DNA of 64,000 nucleotides from Caproiciproducens galactitolivorans. Lineage in GTDB: Bacteria > Bacillota > Clostridia > Oscillospirales > Acutalibacteraceae. The notes below the pieces were generated by a model. The model saw only the letters and a program-made list of their open reading frames with translations. It was not told where the DNA came from and did not search any database. Of this stretch, positions 9,160-16,900 are shown one piece after another. The position numbers were made by a program, and so were the translations under genes. Location: contig NZ_SRMQ01000004.1 of NCBI RefSeq assembly GCF_004768785.1, positions 123,352 to 187,351 of the forward strand, read 5' to 3'. The first letter of the stretch is position 1. Each line of letters starts with the position of its first letter.

Positions 9160-10085
9160 CAACGGTACTCTTAATCGCCTGCATCGGAATGATAGCAGGC
9201 TCTTTTATTTTACTCGGCCTTACTCCGATAGAGTTCACCACGGCAGTGTTCGGAAAGCTCACCGACAGGCCCAAGTCTCTCCGCGACGAAGTGGGTGAAT
9301 TCACCCGCAGGAAAAAGCAGTCCTATCTGCGCCGGGAAATTGCCGAGGTGCAGTCTATTCTCAAGGTAACAGGCAGGACGGCACGCTTTCCCATGCTCTG
9401 TGCCCTGTCTCTGCTGTGCTTTGCCGTGGGCGCATCCATCGCCATCATGCTCTCGAACTTTTTCCTTGTTCCTGTGATGGCGGTAGGCTGTATGTTCCTG
9501 CCTTTCTGGTGGGTAAAGCTCACAGCCAGCCACTTCAAGCGGGATATTGCGGCGGAGCTGGAAACAGCGCTCAGTATCATCACCACAGCCTACCTCAGAA
9601 ACGAGGACATCCTGACGGCAGTAGACGAAAATCTGCCGTATCTTAACCCTCCCGTGCTATCGGTTTTCAAAGGGTTTGTGTCCCGTGTCAGGTTGGTTGA
9701 CCCCGATGTGACGGCAGCGCTCCATGACCTGAAAGACCGCATCGACAACGCTGTATATGTCGAATGGTGTGATGCCCTCATTGCCTGCCAGCACGACCGC
9801 AGCCTCAAGACCACCTTGACCCCTATCGTCAGCAAGCTGTCCGATATGCGGGTGGTTAACGGTGAGCTGGAAAACATGGTGTTTGAGCCGAGAAAGGAAT
9901 TCATCATCATGCAGGTTCTCGTCGTCGGCAATATCCCGCTCATGTATTTTTTGAACAAGGATTGGTACCACACGCTGATGCACACACCGCTGGGGCAGAT
10001 TATTCTGACCATTTGCGCCGCCGTGATTTTCGTTTCTACGGCGTTTGTCATCAAGCTCACGCAGCCCATCGAATATCGAAGATAG
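9156..10085 (+). CDS. tadB: TadB-like inner-membrane platform protein
   Basis: About 309 residues. Start ATG 9156 sits in an ATGA overlap with tadA, with GGAGG about 10 nt upstream; a longer upstream frame has no ribosome binding site. There are N-terminal hydrophobic segments (~residues 1-25, 80-115), a cytoplasmic T2SSF/GspF-type helical domain with the ELETALSIITTAYLRNEDI block, and two C-terminal helices. TadB and TadC form the membrane platform on which TadA acts. This assignment rests on the membrane layout, the T2SSF-like block and gene order. Confidence 0.8.
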   Translation: MTTVLLIACIGMIAGSFILLGLTPIEFTTAVFGKLTDRPKSLRDEVGEFTRRKKQSYLRREIAEVQSILKVTGRTARFPMLCALSLLCFAVGASIAIMLSNFFLVPVMAVGCMFLPFWWVKLTASHFKRDIAAELETALSIITTAYLRNEDILTAVDENLPYLNPPVLSVFKGFVSRVRLVDPDVTAALHDLKDRIDNAVYVEWCDALIACQHDRSLKTTLTPIVSKLSDMRVVNGELENMVFEPRKEFIIMQVLVVGNIPLMYFLNKDWYHTLMHTPLGQIILTICAAVIFVSTAFVIKLTQPIEYRR

Positions 10086-10095
10086 GAGGACGCTC

Positions 10096-10968
10096 ATGAC
10101 AATCTACATCTTTTTATTTGGAGTCCTCCTGTCGGCAGGGCTCTTTTTCATTACCGCCGATCTGCTGCGGCTGCCCACTCTCGCCACCCAAAAGGCGATG
10201 CTGTCGGCGGGTAAGCAGGCCAAGGCAAAACCCAAAGCCACCGATGCACTGCTGCGAAACGCCGCCGTCCAGCTTTCCCGCTACCTCCGCATGGATGAGT
10301 ACAAGAAAAGCAGAATGGAAAATGTGCTGTCGGCGGCAGGACTTTCCGACTCGCCGGAGCTGTTCACGGCAATGGCAATCGTCAAGGCAATGAGTATTGC
10401 GCTTTGCATCATTCCCTGCCTTATCGTCCTCCCGCTGCTGACACCCATTGTACTGTTTGCTGCCGTGCTGGTCTATTTCAAAGAGATACGCAAGGCGGAC
10501 GAGGCTCTGGCAGCTAAACGAGGCAAAATCGAACAGGAACTGCCCCGCTTCGTTGCAACCATCACCCAGGAGCTGAAAGCCAGCCGGGATGTGCTGTCCA
10601 TGCTGGAGAATTTCAAGAGAAATGCGGGAGAAGATTTTTCCGCAGAGCTTGATATCCTCACTGCAGATATGCGCTCCTCCAGCTACGAGGCGGCACTGAC
10701 GAGGTTCGAGTCAAGGTTCAATTCGCCCATGCTCTCGGATATCACGCGAGGGCTGATTGGCGTACTTCGCGGAGATGACGGCGGGATGTATTTTCAGATG
10801 CTGGCACACGACATGAAGCAACTGGAACTCCAGCGGCTTAAAGCGCAGGCCATGAAGATTCCGCCCAAAATCCGAGTATTTTCCTTTGCCATGCTGATGT
10901 GCTTTCTCATGACCTACATGGCGATTATTGTCTATGAAATCATCACATCCCTCGGCGGGATGTTTTAA
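10096..10968 (+). CDS. tadC: TadC-like inner-membrane platform protein
   Basis: About 290 residues. ATG 10096 is preceded by TAGGAGG. It has an N-terminal membrane helix, a central pair of hydrophobic segments (~residues 95-130), a T2SSF domain with EQELPRFVATITQELKASRD, and a C-terminal helix pair ending SLGGMF. Size and layout match TadC, and it directly follows tadB. It should pair with TadB as the pilus assembly platform. The stop is followed at once by AGGAGG for the next gene, so the operon continues. Confidence 0.8.
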   Translation: MTIYIFLFGVLLSAGLFFITADLLRLPTLATQKAMLSAGKQAKAKPKATDALLRNAAVQLSRYLRMDEYKKSRMENVLSAAGLSDSPELFTAMAIVKAMSIALCIIPCLIVLPLLTPIVLFAAVLVYFKEIRKADEALAAKRGKIEQELPRFVATITQELKASRDVLSMLENFKRNAGEDFSAELDILTADMRSSSYEAALTRFESRFNSPMLSDITRGLIGVLRGDDGGMYFQMLAHDMKQLELQRLKAQAMKIPPKIRVFSFAMLMCFLMTYMAIIVYEIITSLGGMF

Positions 10969-10980
10969 GGAGGTGTGCAA

Positions 10981-11637
10981 ATGCAGCGAGAACAGATGAT
11001 AGATGCATTTCGGGAAAAACTCGACCGCAACTGGAACGATTACCTCCGTGAACTGGACGGACTTTCCAAAGGTGTTCTCATCGGAAAAAGCGATGAGATT
11101 ACTGCCGCCCGCTTTGTCTATAACGAGCTGTACGGTGGTGGGTACCCGGAGGACTATATGGAATACCTCCTGTGTTTTGAAAACCCGCTGGAGGTCGCAA
11201 GGGATCAGTGGATATCGGAGCAATCGGTGGATTTCAGTGAAGAACTCAATCATGCGCTCTGGAGTCTGATGGACAAGGGTACAGCAGAACAGGATTATGC
11301 TCTTGACCCGGAATATACGCCGGGTCCCGCAACAGACAAAAAAAACACTGTGCGGGAATTCATTGAACACCATCCCTGTGCCAATCTCGACATGTTGACT
11401 CCCGGTGGTAGTGTGTATCTGACTCCGGAAAAAGCACAGCTTCTGCTGTCCGGGCAGAGCATAATGGGGCATCCTGGCAGTCCTGAGTATGGGAGGGAAA
11501 TCACCGCGGAGGAACTGCTTAATCAAGAAGTCCGTAGGGCCAGTTTCAGCAAGGGTACATGGCGCATATTAAGCGATTACATCCGGGAGCCGGAACAGGA
11601 GCAGGCCCCCTTTGAACAGGGGGTGACCATGTGCTGA
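10981..11637 (+). CDS. Conserved ICE protein of unknown function (DUF3848-like)
   Basis: A soluble, acidic protein of 218 residues. ATG 10981 has AGGAGG at 10969-10974; GTG 10975 is the less likely start. The N-terminal ~90 residues are alpha-helical with FVYNELYGGGYPEDYMEYLL and FENPLEVARDQWI; the C-terminal part has LTPGGSVYLTPEKAQLLLSGQ. From memory it resembles DUF3848 proteins of conjugative elements. It has no signal peptide or membrane helix, so it is not a pilin despite sitting inside the pilus operon. The 3' end overlaps the next gene by 7 bases. Confidence 0.65.
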   Translation: MQREQMIDAFREKLDRNWNDYLRELDGLSKGVLIGKSDEITAARFVYNELYGGGYPEDYMEYLLCFENPLEVARDQWISEQSVDFSEELNHALWSLMDKGTAEQDYALDPEYTPGPATDKKNTVREFIEHHPCANLDMLTPGGSVYLTPEKAQLLLSGQSIMGHPGSPEYGREITAEELLNQEVRRASFSKGTWRILSDYIREPEQEQAPFEQGVTMC

Positions 11638-12026
11638 AAATACTGAAAAGCAAAGCCGGAGAAGGCTACATTGATGTGGCGGTGCTGGTGCTGTGTGCCA
11701 TGCTGGTTATCGCCCTTGCGGTGAAGGTGTTCCCGGTGTATATCCAAAAACAGCAGATTGACACCTTTGCCGTGGAACTCATTCGGGAGGCGGAAATCTC
11801 CGGTCAGATCGGCAGCGAAACCGGCCGCCGTGAACAATTCCTGCGGGAAAAGACCGGACTGACCCCCACCGTGACATGGTCCAAGACCGGCAGGATTCAG
11901 CTTAATGAAGAAGTCACGGTGACGGTCACCTACAAGACCAACATCGGGCTTTTTGCCGGGTTTGGCTCGTTCCCCATTACGCTGAGAGCAGATGCAGCGG
12001 GAAAAAGCGAGGTCTACTGGAAATGA
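11631..12026 (+). CDS. Pseudopilin-like protein (DUF4320-like)
   Basis: 131 residues, GTG start at 11631 overlapping the previous gene. After a short basic leader comes KAGEGYIDVAVLVL and a hydrophobic helix, then a soluble domain with REAEISGQIGSE and a beta-rich end. The leader-GE-hydrophobic layout and the GEGYID motif match the small pilin at 5162, so both are likely clients of the A24 peptidase at 5382. Size and position after tadC fit a TadE/TadF minor pilin; the DUF4320 label is from memory. It overlaps the next gene by 4 bases (ATGA). Confidence 0.72.
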   Translation: MLKILKSKAGEGYIDVAVLVLCAMLVIALAVKVFPVYIQKQQIDTFAVELIREAEISGQIGSETGRREQFLREKTGLTPTVTWSKTGRIQLNEEVTVTVTYKTNIGLFAGFGSFPITLRADAAGKSEVYWK

Positions 12027-12571
12027 CGGAAAAAATCAAGCAAATCCTACAAGGGAAAAGCGGCTCAGGCTTCCCGCTCATCATTGCCATCGCCTTGTCG
12101 CTGGTGATTATCTTTACCGGCATTTCAGAATATTTCCGGCTTGTAATCGTAGCGCAGGGCGTGCGGGATGCGGTGCAGACCGCTGTTATCTCCACCGTCA
12201 ACGACAACTACGACGATGTGTACCACGGCGTGCGGGAGGGTTATTCGGGAGCCTACCAGCCCATTGCCGAGGATTTTGAGGAAAGCATTGATTACGGCGA
12301 TATCTATGACAGGCTGGATGGTGTACTCGGTCTTTCCTACAGCGGCGGCTATCATGAAAAACGCACTCCGGACGGCAAGTTGGAATTTAAGGTGTGGAAT
12401 CTGGAGGTGGATATCCGAAACGCTCCCTTTGCATCGGGCGACCAAGCCTCCTCCCGCTTTGAAGCTGACAGCACCATCATGCTGGAGGTTCCCGTGTCTT
12501 TTGGCGGAAAACTGCTGCCCCCCATGACGATCAAAGTCAAGACCAGCGCCGGATACACACCGAGGTTTTAA
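12023..12571 (+). CDS. TadE/TadF-like minor pseudopilin
   Basis: 182 residues. Basic leader (MTEKIKQILQGKS), then GSGFPLIIAIALSLVIIF, a hydrophobic N-terminal helix typical of pilin-like proteins, then a soluble domain with AQGVRDAVQTAVISTVNDNYDDVY and a beta-rich C-terminus that keeps PVSFGGKLLPP. The Gly just before the hydrophobic stretch is a possible prepilin cleavage site. ATGA overlap with the previous gene makes it part of the same translational unit. Family assignment is by architecture and position. Confidence 0.68.
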   Translation: MTEKIKQILQGKSGSGFPLIIAIALSLVIIFTGISEYFRLVIVAQGVRDAVQTAVISTVNDNYDDVYHGVREGYSGAYQPIAEDFEESIDYGDIYDRLDGVLGLSYSGGYHEKRTPDGKLEFKVWNLEVDIRNAPFASGDQASSRFEADSTIMLEVPVSFGGKLLPPMTIKVKTSAGYTPRF

Positions 12572-12679
12572 CCCTGCGGAGAAGTTTTCTTGGAATAATG
12601 ATAGACTTTTTGAAAAGTTCGTGGTAGGGTGTGACTTAACAGGAACCTATCAAAATTTAACAAATAGGAGGACACTCTT

Positions 12680-13252
12680 ATGAAAAATATGAATGCCAAA
12701 ACGAAGAAATGGCTGGCCGTAACCGGATGCCTCGCCCTCTGTGCGGTGCTTGTGGTACTGATCGGACAGCAATTCATAACCCCAAAGCCGGTGGATACCC
12801 CACCCTCGCCCCAAAGCTCCGAGGTGAGCAATGTGACGGTGGACACCAGGGTGCCGGATAGCACAGAGAAAGAAAAAGAGAGCACCGTAGCCCCGCCTGA
12901 TACCACCCAACCGACAAACATCGACAACGGTGCAGTTTCCAGCGGCACGGAACAGACCATCCAAAGCGATGCAACCAAGCCGGAATATACTGAGGAACAG
13001 CTCAAAGACCCCACGCAGAAACCTGACGGCGAAAAGGTCACGGAGCCTCCCAAGCCCGTCGACCATGATAAGGTGGAAAAGCCCAAGGATACCCCAAAAA
13101 ACGACAATCAGCCGCAGGGCGGCGAAACCAAGGACGGCAAGATTTATGTGCCGGGTTTCGGGTGGATTGACGATAACGGCGGTGGCGGTCAAGGCACAAC
13201 TGTAGACGGTGACGGCGATATCAATAAACAAGTCGGCAATATGGGGGAATAA
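12680..13252 (+). CDS. Membrane-anchored Pro/Thr/Lys-rich protein (DUF6550-like)
   Basis: 190 residues: a short cytoplasmic head, one membrane helix (~residues 12-31), then a long low-complexity extracellular stalk rich in Pro, Thr, Asp and Lys, ending in a conserved-looking module GKIYVPGFGWIDDNGGGG. No catalytic motif is visible. The stalk could span the cell wall. It follows the pseudopilin genes after a ~108-bp gap and is the last gene before a strong terminator, so it ends the first transcription unit. The DUF6550 name is from memory. Ribosome binding site is TAGGAGG. Confidence 0.65.
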   Translation: MKNMNAKTKKWLAVTGCLALCAVLVVLIGQQFITPKPVDTPPSPQSSEVSNVTVDTRVPDSTEKEKESTVAPPDTTQPTNIDNGAVSSGTEQTIQSDATKPEYTEEQLKDPTQKPDGEKVTEPPKPVDHDKVEKPKDTPKNDNQPQGGETKDGKIYVPGFGWIDDNGGGGQGTTVDGDGDINKQVGNMGE

Positions 13253-13266
13253 CAGAATACTTTCAC

Positions 13267-13297
13267 AAGGCACGGTTGAAACAGACCGTGCCTTTAC
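13267..13297 (+). terminator. Rho-independent terminator
   Basis: AAGGCACGGT and ACCGTGCCTT form a 10-bp stem with a short loop, followed by TACTTTT. It closes the pilus transcription unit before the secreted-protein gene at 13319. Confidence 0.75.
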
Positions 13298-13318
13298 TTT
13301 TGCAAAAAGGAGGCCGCA

Positions 13319-15019
13319 ATGAAGAAATTATTCAAGAGCATAGCCAGTCTTATGCTGGTGCTTTGCCTATTCTGCCCCCTAACCGCATTTGCTGATACCG
13401 GCGGCAGCGGAAATATCGATGGCGGCGGTGGAGGCATGGGCAGCGGAACCAGCACCAACACATGGAGCGGCGGTAACGAGGGTGTGCGTATTACTGTGGT
13501 TCGGGCAAGTGATCACGCAACGGTCACCACGCCGGTAGATTTTACAAATAAGAAACCGGACAATATTCGTGTTCATTTTGGAAAGGTAAGCAAACTGTCC
13601 TATAGCTCCGGTCAGCAATTAAGCCCTACCACAAGTGTGTACCATTATATCAATCCAGCTCAAACCATACCCCGCATTATCAGTACCAACGGAAGCAACA
13701 ATATTGCCGCCATCAAGAAGTATTTCTGCTCGGAATATGTCATCAAACGCATTGCAGATGTAACAGGCATGAATTACGATGTTCTCATCGGCGGTGAGTA
13801 TAAAATCCTCTTGGAGCCCATTGCCTACTACAAATTTGAGGGAGTTATGATTGCCACCACCGCTACCGAAGCCGCCCTGTATGATGAACAGGTTAGCGGT
13901 CTGCTCCGCAGAAGAATGGTGTCTCTTACCCACAAGAATCTGCCCCTCGCCATGTTTTTGGAGGTAGGCGACCTCGGCTATCCCGCATGGGGAGGCAGCA
14001 AAAGCAGCGCCGCATCCAATGCGGATATCAAGTCCAGCCTTGGACTTGGCATTGTCCGTTTTACGGAGAAACCAGAGGAACCTCAGATTGACGCCTACGA
14101 TTATGAGTACCGGGTAAACACCAATGTCATCACGGCGGTGAGGATCAGCGGAGGTCAGTCCGATCCCGACAGGCCCACCCGCATCAGCTTTAATATCGGT
14201 GGGCAAACCTACAGTGTGGGCAATGTCTACTACCCCGAAGGCGATAGCCAGCTTGCGTGGGTAAAATGGAAAACCCCCGATACTGAGCAGAACATGACAA
14301 TTCAGGTGACGGTATCCGGTCCCGGCAGTACGGCGAAAATGACCCTCAACGTCAAAATCCTTGACCTTGATAAGAACCCTCCGCCCAATCCCGTAGCCGA
14401 TGACCGCAACGATAGCTTCCGTGCTTCTGCCATACCAAGCAGAGCGGTAAAAAGCTCGGCAAGCTGGAGTGTCTGGCGGCCGTGGTGGCAGGAATATTGG
14501 GTGTGGCACAGTGATTATGACGATGAAGGAAACGATAACGGATATTGGTGCGATCACGGATGGTGGGAGTTTGACCTGAACCGTTACAGTGCCAGCCTGA
14601 CCGCCGCCATGAGCATCAAATGCGACAGCATGAATCCGACTGCCAGCGGAAGAACGATGAAATCGGGATATGGCATCAACCAGACCGTCACCGGAAGTAT
14701 CAGCTCCAACCAAAGCTCGGCGGTTACCCAGCCGCAGAATGCGGTCAGCTATTTTCCCGAATTTGCCTATGAAACCTATTGGCGGCTCTTGGAGCGCATG
14801 GGATCGGGGCGATTTGAGCTTCAGCAAAACCCTTACTCCACCTACAAAAACCGCACCCATTTCAGCCCGATCTGGATGCCGGACGGAGCATATACCGTTA
14901 ACACATGGCTCATTGATGGGTGGACTCCGGATGGAATGCTGTCGGCCAACCTTACAGACAGCCTGACCATAAGGGGCAACTTGTGGCAGGACTGGCACGT
15001 CGCTCCTAAGAAGCCATAG
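13319..15019 (+). CDS. Secreted 566-residue protein of unknown function
   Basis: A clear signal peptide (MKKLFKSIASLMLVLCLF...FADTG) is followed by a Gly-rich linker and a large exported region. I do not recognise a catalytic domain. Features include a Trp-rich segment (WSVWRPWWQEYWVWHSDYDD, ~residues 383-402) and a long beta-rich C-terminus. There is no LPxTG or membrane anchor, so it is probably released or wall-associated. It starts a new unit after the terminator at 13267, with AAGGAGG 5-8 nt before ATG. Similar secreted genes accompany Tad-like ICE clusters from memory; a role in cell contact is only an inference. Confidence 0.68.
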   Translation: MKKLFKSIASLMLVLCLFCPLTAFADTGGSGNIDGGGGGMGSGTSTNTWSGGNEGVRITVVRASDHATVTTPVDFTNKKPDNIRVHFGKVSKLSYSSGQQLSPTTSVYHYINPAQTIPRIISTNGSNNIAAIKKYFCSEYVIKRIADVTGMNYDVLIGGEYKILLEPIAYYKFEGVMIATTATEAALYDEQVSGLLRRRMVSLTHKNLPLAMFLEVGDLGYPAWGGSKSSAASNADIKSSLGLGIVRFTEKPEEPQIDAYDYEYRVNTNVITAVRISGGQSDPDRPTRISFNIGGQTYSVGNVYYPEGDSQLAWVKWKTPDTEQNMTIQVTVSGPGSTAKMTLNVKILDLDKNPPPNPVADDRNDSFRASAIPSRAVKSSASWSVWRPWWQEYWVWHSDYDDEGNDNGYWCDHGWWEFDLNRYSASLTAAMSIKCDSMNPTASGRTMKSGYGINQTVTGSISSNQSSAVTQPQNAVSYFPEFAYETYWRLLERMGSGRFELQQNPYSTYKNRTHFSPIWMPDGAYTVNTWLIDGWTPDGMLSANLTDSLTIRGNLWQDWHVAPKKP

Positions 15020-15032
15020 CAGGGAGGATACA

Positions 15033-15502
15033 ATGGCATATGAACGAATTGAGGCGCCAAAAGGCAGCCTGTACCACTACACGCAAAAGGACCGGCTGGA
15101 TGCAATATTGCAGGATGGGCGCATCCGGCGATTTGGAGATCGTGAGTGCTGGTTCTGCACTTCTCTCGCAGACACCCTGCAGCTTATGGAAATGACCGTC
15201 ATGAAGGAAGGACATCCCTATGTTGATACACGGGGATTTTTACAGAGATACCCCGCTTTTGTACCAGAGGGTTACATCATCCTAAAGCTGGAGCAACGGC
15301 ATCAAAATGGGGAATGGGTAAGATGGAATCAGGAGATGCCACCCGGCGTCCTCCCGAAATACTTGCGGAGGCTGAAGAATTCAGCTTGTTGAAGAAAGGC
15401 TTCCGCGGTGACCTGAAATTTTATCAGAACCCCCAGGTAATTGAAGTGTCCTCGCTCCTGGAAGAACAGGCTCAGGGCATGGATATGACAATGAAACTAT
15501 AA
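15033..15502 (+). pseudogene. Frameshifted small ICE protein gene
   Basis: The first frame from ATG 15033 reads well (PKGSLYHYTQKDRLDAILQDGRI) up to about 15350 and then stops at 15392. A second frame continues the same protein style (EILAEAEEFSLLKKGFRGDLKFY) to 15502. The shift lies in the run CTCCCG at 15351-15356; restoring one C would give GVLPEILAEAEEF and join both halves into a ~156-residue protein. It could be a true pseudogene, a sequencing error or, less likely, programmed frameshifting. The intact protein resembles small ART/DarT-like folds at YHYT...L..IL..G, which is only a hint. Confidence 0.65.
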
Positions 15503-15517
15503 ATACAGAAAAAGAAC

Positions 15518-15550
15518 AAGGCTGCAGGAGCAATTCTGCGGCCTTTTCTT
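15518..15550 (+). terminator. Hairpin terminator
   Basis: AAGGCTGCAG pairs with CTGCGGCCTT (one G-U pair) and is followed by TTCTTAACTTTT. It lies between the frameshifted gene and the small membrane-protein gene at 15573. Confidence 0.65.
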
Positions 15551-15572
15551 AACTTTTAGAAAGGTGGTTTTT

Positions 15573-15911
15573 ATGAAAAGGTATAAGAAAATTGCTCTTA
15601 TGCTTATCCTCGTCCTCATGGTAACCATGTTCTTCAGCACAACCGCTTTTGCGGCAAATGGCGATGTTGCGGGAGCTATTGAGGGCACATGGAATGACGC
15701 CTCCGGGCAGATTAAGACGGTGGTCAACAAGGTGGTGTTTCCCGCAATCGACCTCATTCTGGCGGTGTTTTTCTTTGCAAAATTAGGGATGGCGTACTTT
15801 GATTATCGAAAGCATGGTCAGTTTGAGTGGGCGGCTCCGGCGATTTTGTTCGCCTGTTTGGTGTTCACCCTTACGGCTCCGACTTACATCTGGACTATTC
15901 TTGGCATGTAG
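15573..15911 (+). CDS. Small exported/membrane conjugation protein (DUF3852-like)
   Basis: 112 residues from ATG 15573. A signal peptide (ALMLILVLMVTMFFSTTAFA) precedes a short soluble part and two membrane helices (~residues 55-75 and 88-108), ending TYIWTILGM. This layout resembles VirB2/TrbC-type conjugative pilin-like proteins: a leader, a mature part of ~85 residues and two hydrophobic helices. From memory it matches DUF3852. In the backbone it would lie directly upstream of the TrbL/VirB6-like gene at 21343, from which a 5.4-kb cargo patch now separates it. Degenerate copies of its last codons occur at 16583 and 20866. Confidence 0.68.
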   Translation: MKRYKKIALMLILVLMVTMFFSTTAFAANGDVAGAIEGTWNDASGQIKTVVNKVVFPAIDLILAVFFFAKLGMAYFDYRKHGQFEWAAPAILFACLVFTLTAPTYIWTILGM

Positions 15912-15975
15912 ACAAAGCAAGAGCCGTTGCGTCAAGTAAGATGCAACGGCTCAAATTCGTGATAAGTCAGATTTT
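15888..15975 (+). repeat. Repeat copy 1: 3' end of the DUF3852-like gene plus hairpin
   Basis: This segment covers the last codons (WTILGM-stop), GACAAAGCAAGAGCCGTTGC and its hairpin. It is closely repeated at 16578-16670 and, in its first ~25 bases, at 20858-20885. The copies bracket the cargo genes of this patch. Confidence 0.75.
15921..15952. terminator. Hairpin terminator after the DUF3852-like gene
   Basis: GAGCCGTTGC pairs with GCAACGGCTC in a 10-bp perfect stem with a 12-nt loop. There is no strong T-run, so it may act as a transcript-end or processing hairpin. Confidence 0.55.
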
Positions 15976-16022
15976 ATTGTGTAGGTGAAGTTAAACCACT
16001 AACAGAGGGTGTGCTCATACCC

Positions 16023-16370
16023 TTACACAATGTTTTCACCCAAAATAATTTTTGGCATAGTGGTTAAGCATCTGTTCCATCGCTTGTAAAAATGCTCTAA
16101 CCCTAACTTTGACACCCTTGCGTGAGTTTCTTCATCTCTAACAGTCCAATGTAAAACATAAGTGACTTTGCCTACATTGCGTGTGAGGCGAACAGGCAAT
16201 GCCCCTTCTTTAACGGCATTAAAATCTGTTTGGCGGTGGGTGCGTTTGATATATCTAACTTCAATAACACCATCCTGCTCCATATAAAAGGCGGCAACCT
16301 CTTTCATAAGTTGCTCAATTTCCTCTTGCTTTTCAATCTTTGCCTCATAGATACAAATTTCATTAAACAT
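16023..16370 (-). CDS. Small ABM/dimeric alpha-beta barrel-like protein
   Basis: 115 residues. The N-terminal ~45 residues (YEAKIEKQEEIEQLMKEVAAF, then DGVIEVRYIKRTHR) look like the strand-helix-strand of antibiotic-biosynthesis-monooxygenase or stress-response dimeric alpha-beta barrels. The rest is basic and lacks motifs I can name. It is encoded opposite to the ICE backbone, in AT-rich DNA unlike the neighbours, so it is cargo. GAGGTGG lies before ATG, and a TATAAT-like box is visible about 40 bases upstream on the minus strand. Enzyme activity should not be assumed. Confidence 0.6.
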   Translation of the reverse strand: MFNEICIYEAKIEKQEEIEQLMKEVAAFYMEQDGVIEVRYIKRTHRQTDFNAVKEGALPVRLTRNVGKVTYVLHWTVRDEETHARVSKLGLEHFYKRWNRCLTTMPKIILGENIV

Positions 16371-16545
16371 TTATTGCACCACCTCACACATTATATAAAT
16401 TATATAAAACTTGCTCACCGAGCGTTAATTTCCCATGCTACCGTTTCACAAAAGTTTTACACGGCAGATATATAAAGTGAGTTTACCATAGTAAAGCGGA
16501 ACTTTCAATTAAACAAATATGAACAATGGAAAGGACACAGATACT

Positions 16546-16605
16546 ATGAAAAAGTCCGTTCGCCATCCTTTTGCAAGGATACTCTGGACGATTTTGGGGA
16601 TGTAG
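16546..16605 (+). other. 19-codon mini-ORF ending in the repeated WTILGM-stop
   Basis: ATG 16546 opens a 19-residue frame (MKKSVRHPFARILWTILGM) whose last six residues repeat the C-terminus of the protein at 15573. AAAGGA lies upstream. It is repeat copy 2 and may be a decayed gene end, a recombination scar or a translated leader. A related frame-shifted copy is at 20823. Confidence 0.5.
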
Positions 16606-16670
16606 ACAAAGCAGGAGCCGTTGCATCAAGATAAAGATGCAACGGCTTAATTTCATAATCTAAAATAAGG
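16578..16670 (+). repeat. Repeat copy 2 with hairpin
   Basis: This copy matches 15888-15975 in order: TGGACGATTTTGGGGATGTAG (versus TGGACTATTCTTGGCATGTAG), GACAAAGCAGGAGCCGTTGC and the following hairpin. It separates the ABM-like gene from the Crp/permease scar. Confidence 0.75.
16615..16648. terminator. Strong hairpin
   Basis: AGCCGTTGCATC pairs perfectly with GATGCAACGGCT (12 bp) around an 8-nt loop. It is the counterpart of the hairpin at 15921 and is better preserved. Confidence 0.6.
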
Positions 16671-16680
16671 GTAAAGCTTC

Positions 16681-16900
16681 TTAAGAAAAATACCATGGCT
16701 CACTGATAAATTTGATATATATTTTTTTGTTTGCAATCTCAATTAAGCCTTCGTCCTTCATTCGTTTCAGTTCCCTGAAAAGTGAGGGGCGTTGTACACC
16801 GAAGTAGTCAGCAAGCTGCTTTTTTGTGATAGGTAGCAAAACAGATTCCGATTTTTGCTGGGTAGAAAGTGCCAGAAGGTAATGAAGCAAAGTTTTTAGG
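16681..16900 (-). pseudogene. Crp/Fnr-family regulator, C-terminal HTH remnant
   Basis: Only ~70 residues remain: LLHYLLALSTQQ, then LLPITKKQLADYFGVQRPSLFRELKRMKDEGLIEI and KKIYIKF. This is the winged-HTH end of a Crp/Fnr regulator, with the recognition helix (VQRPSLFRELKRM) intact. The cyclic-nucleotide/effector domain (~140 residues) is missing, and the frame runs into the opposing permease remnant near 16900. A DNA-binding fragment without its sensor domain is probably non-functional. Confidence 0.75.

Noticed and set aside
13619..14998. 459-codon minus-strand frame opposite the secreted protein
   Set aside because: Codon shadow of the plus-strand gene, which has a signal peptide and ribosome binding site; the minus product has no domain.
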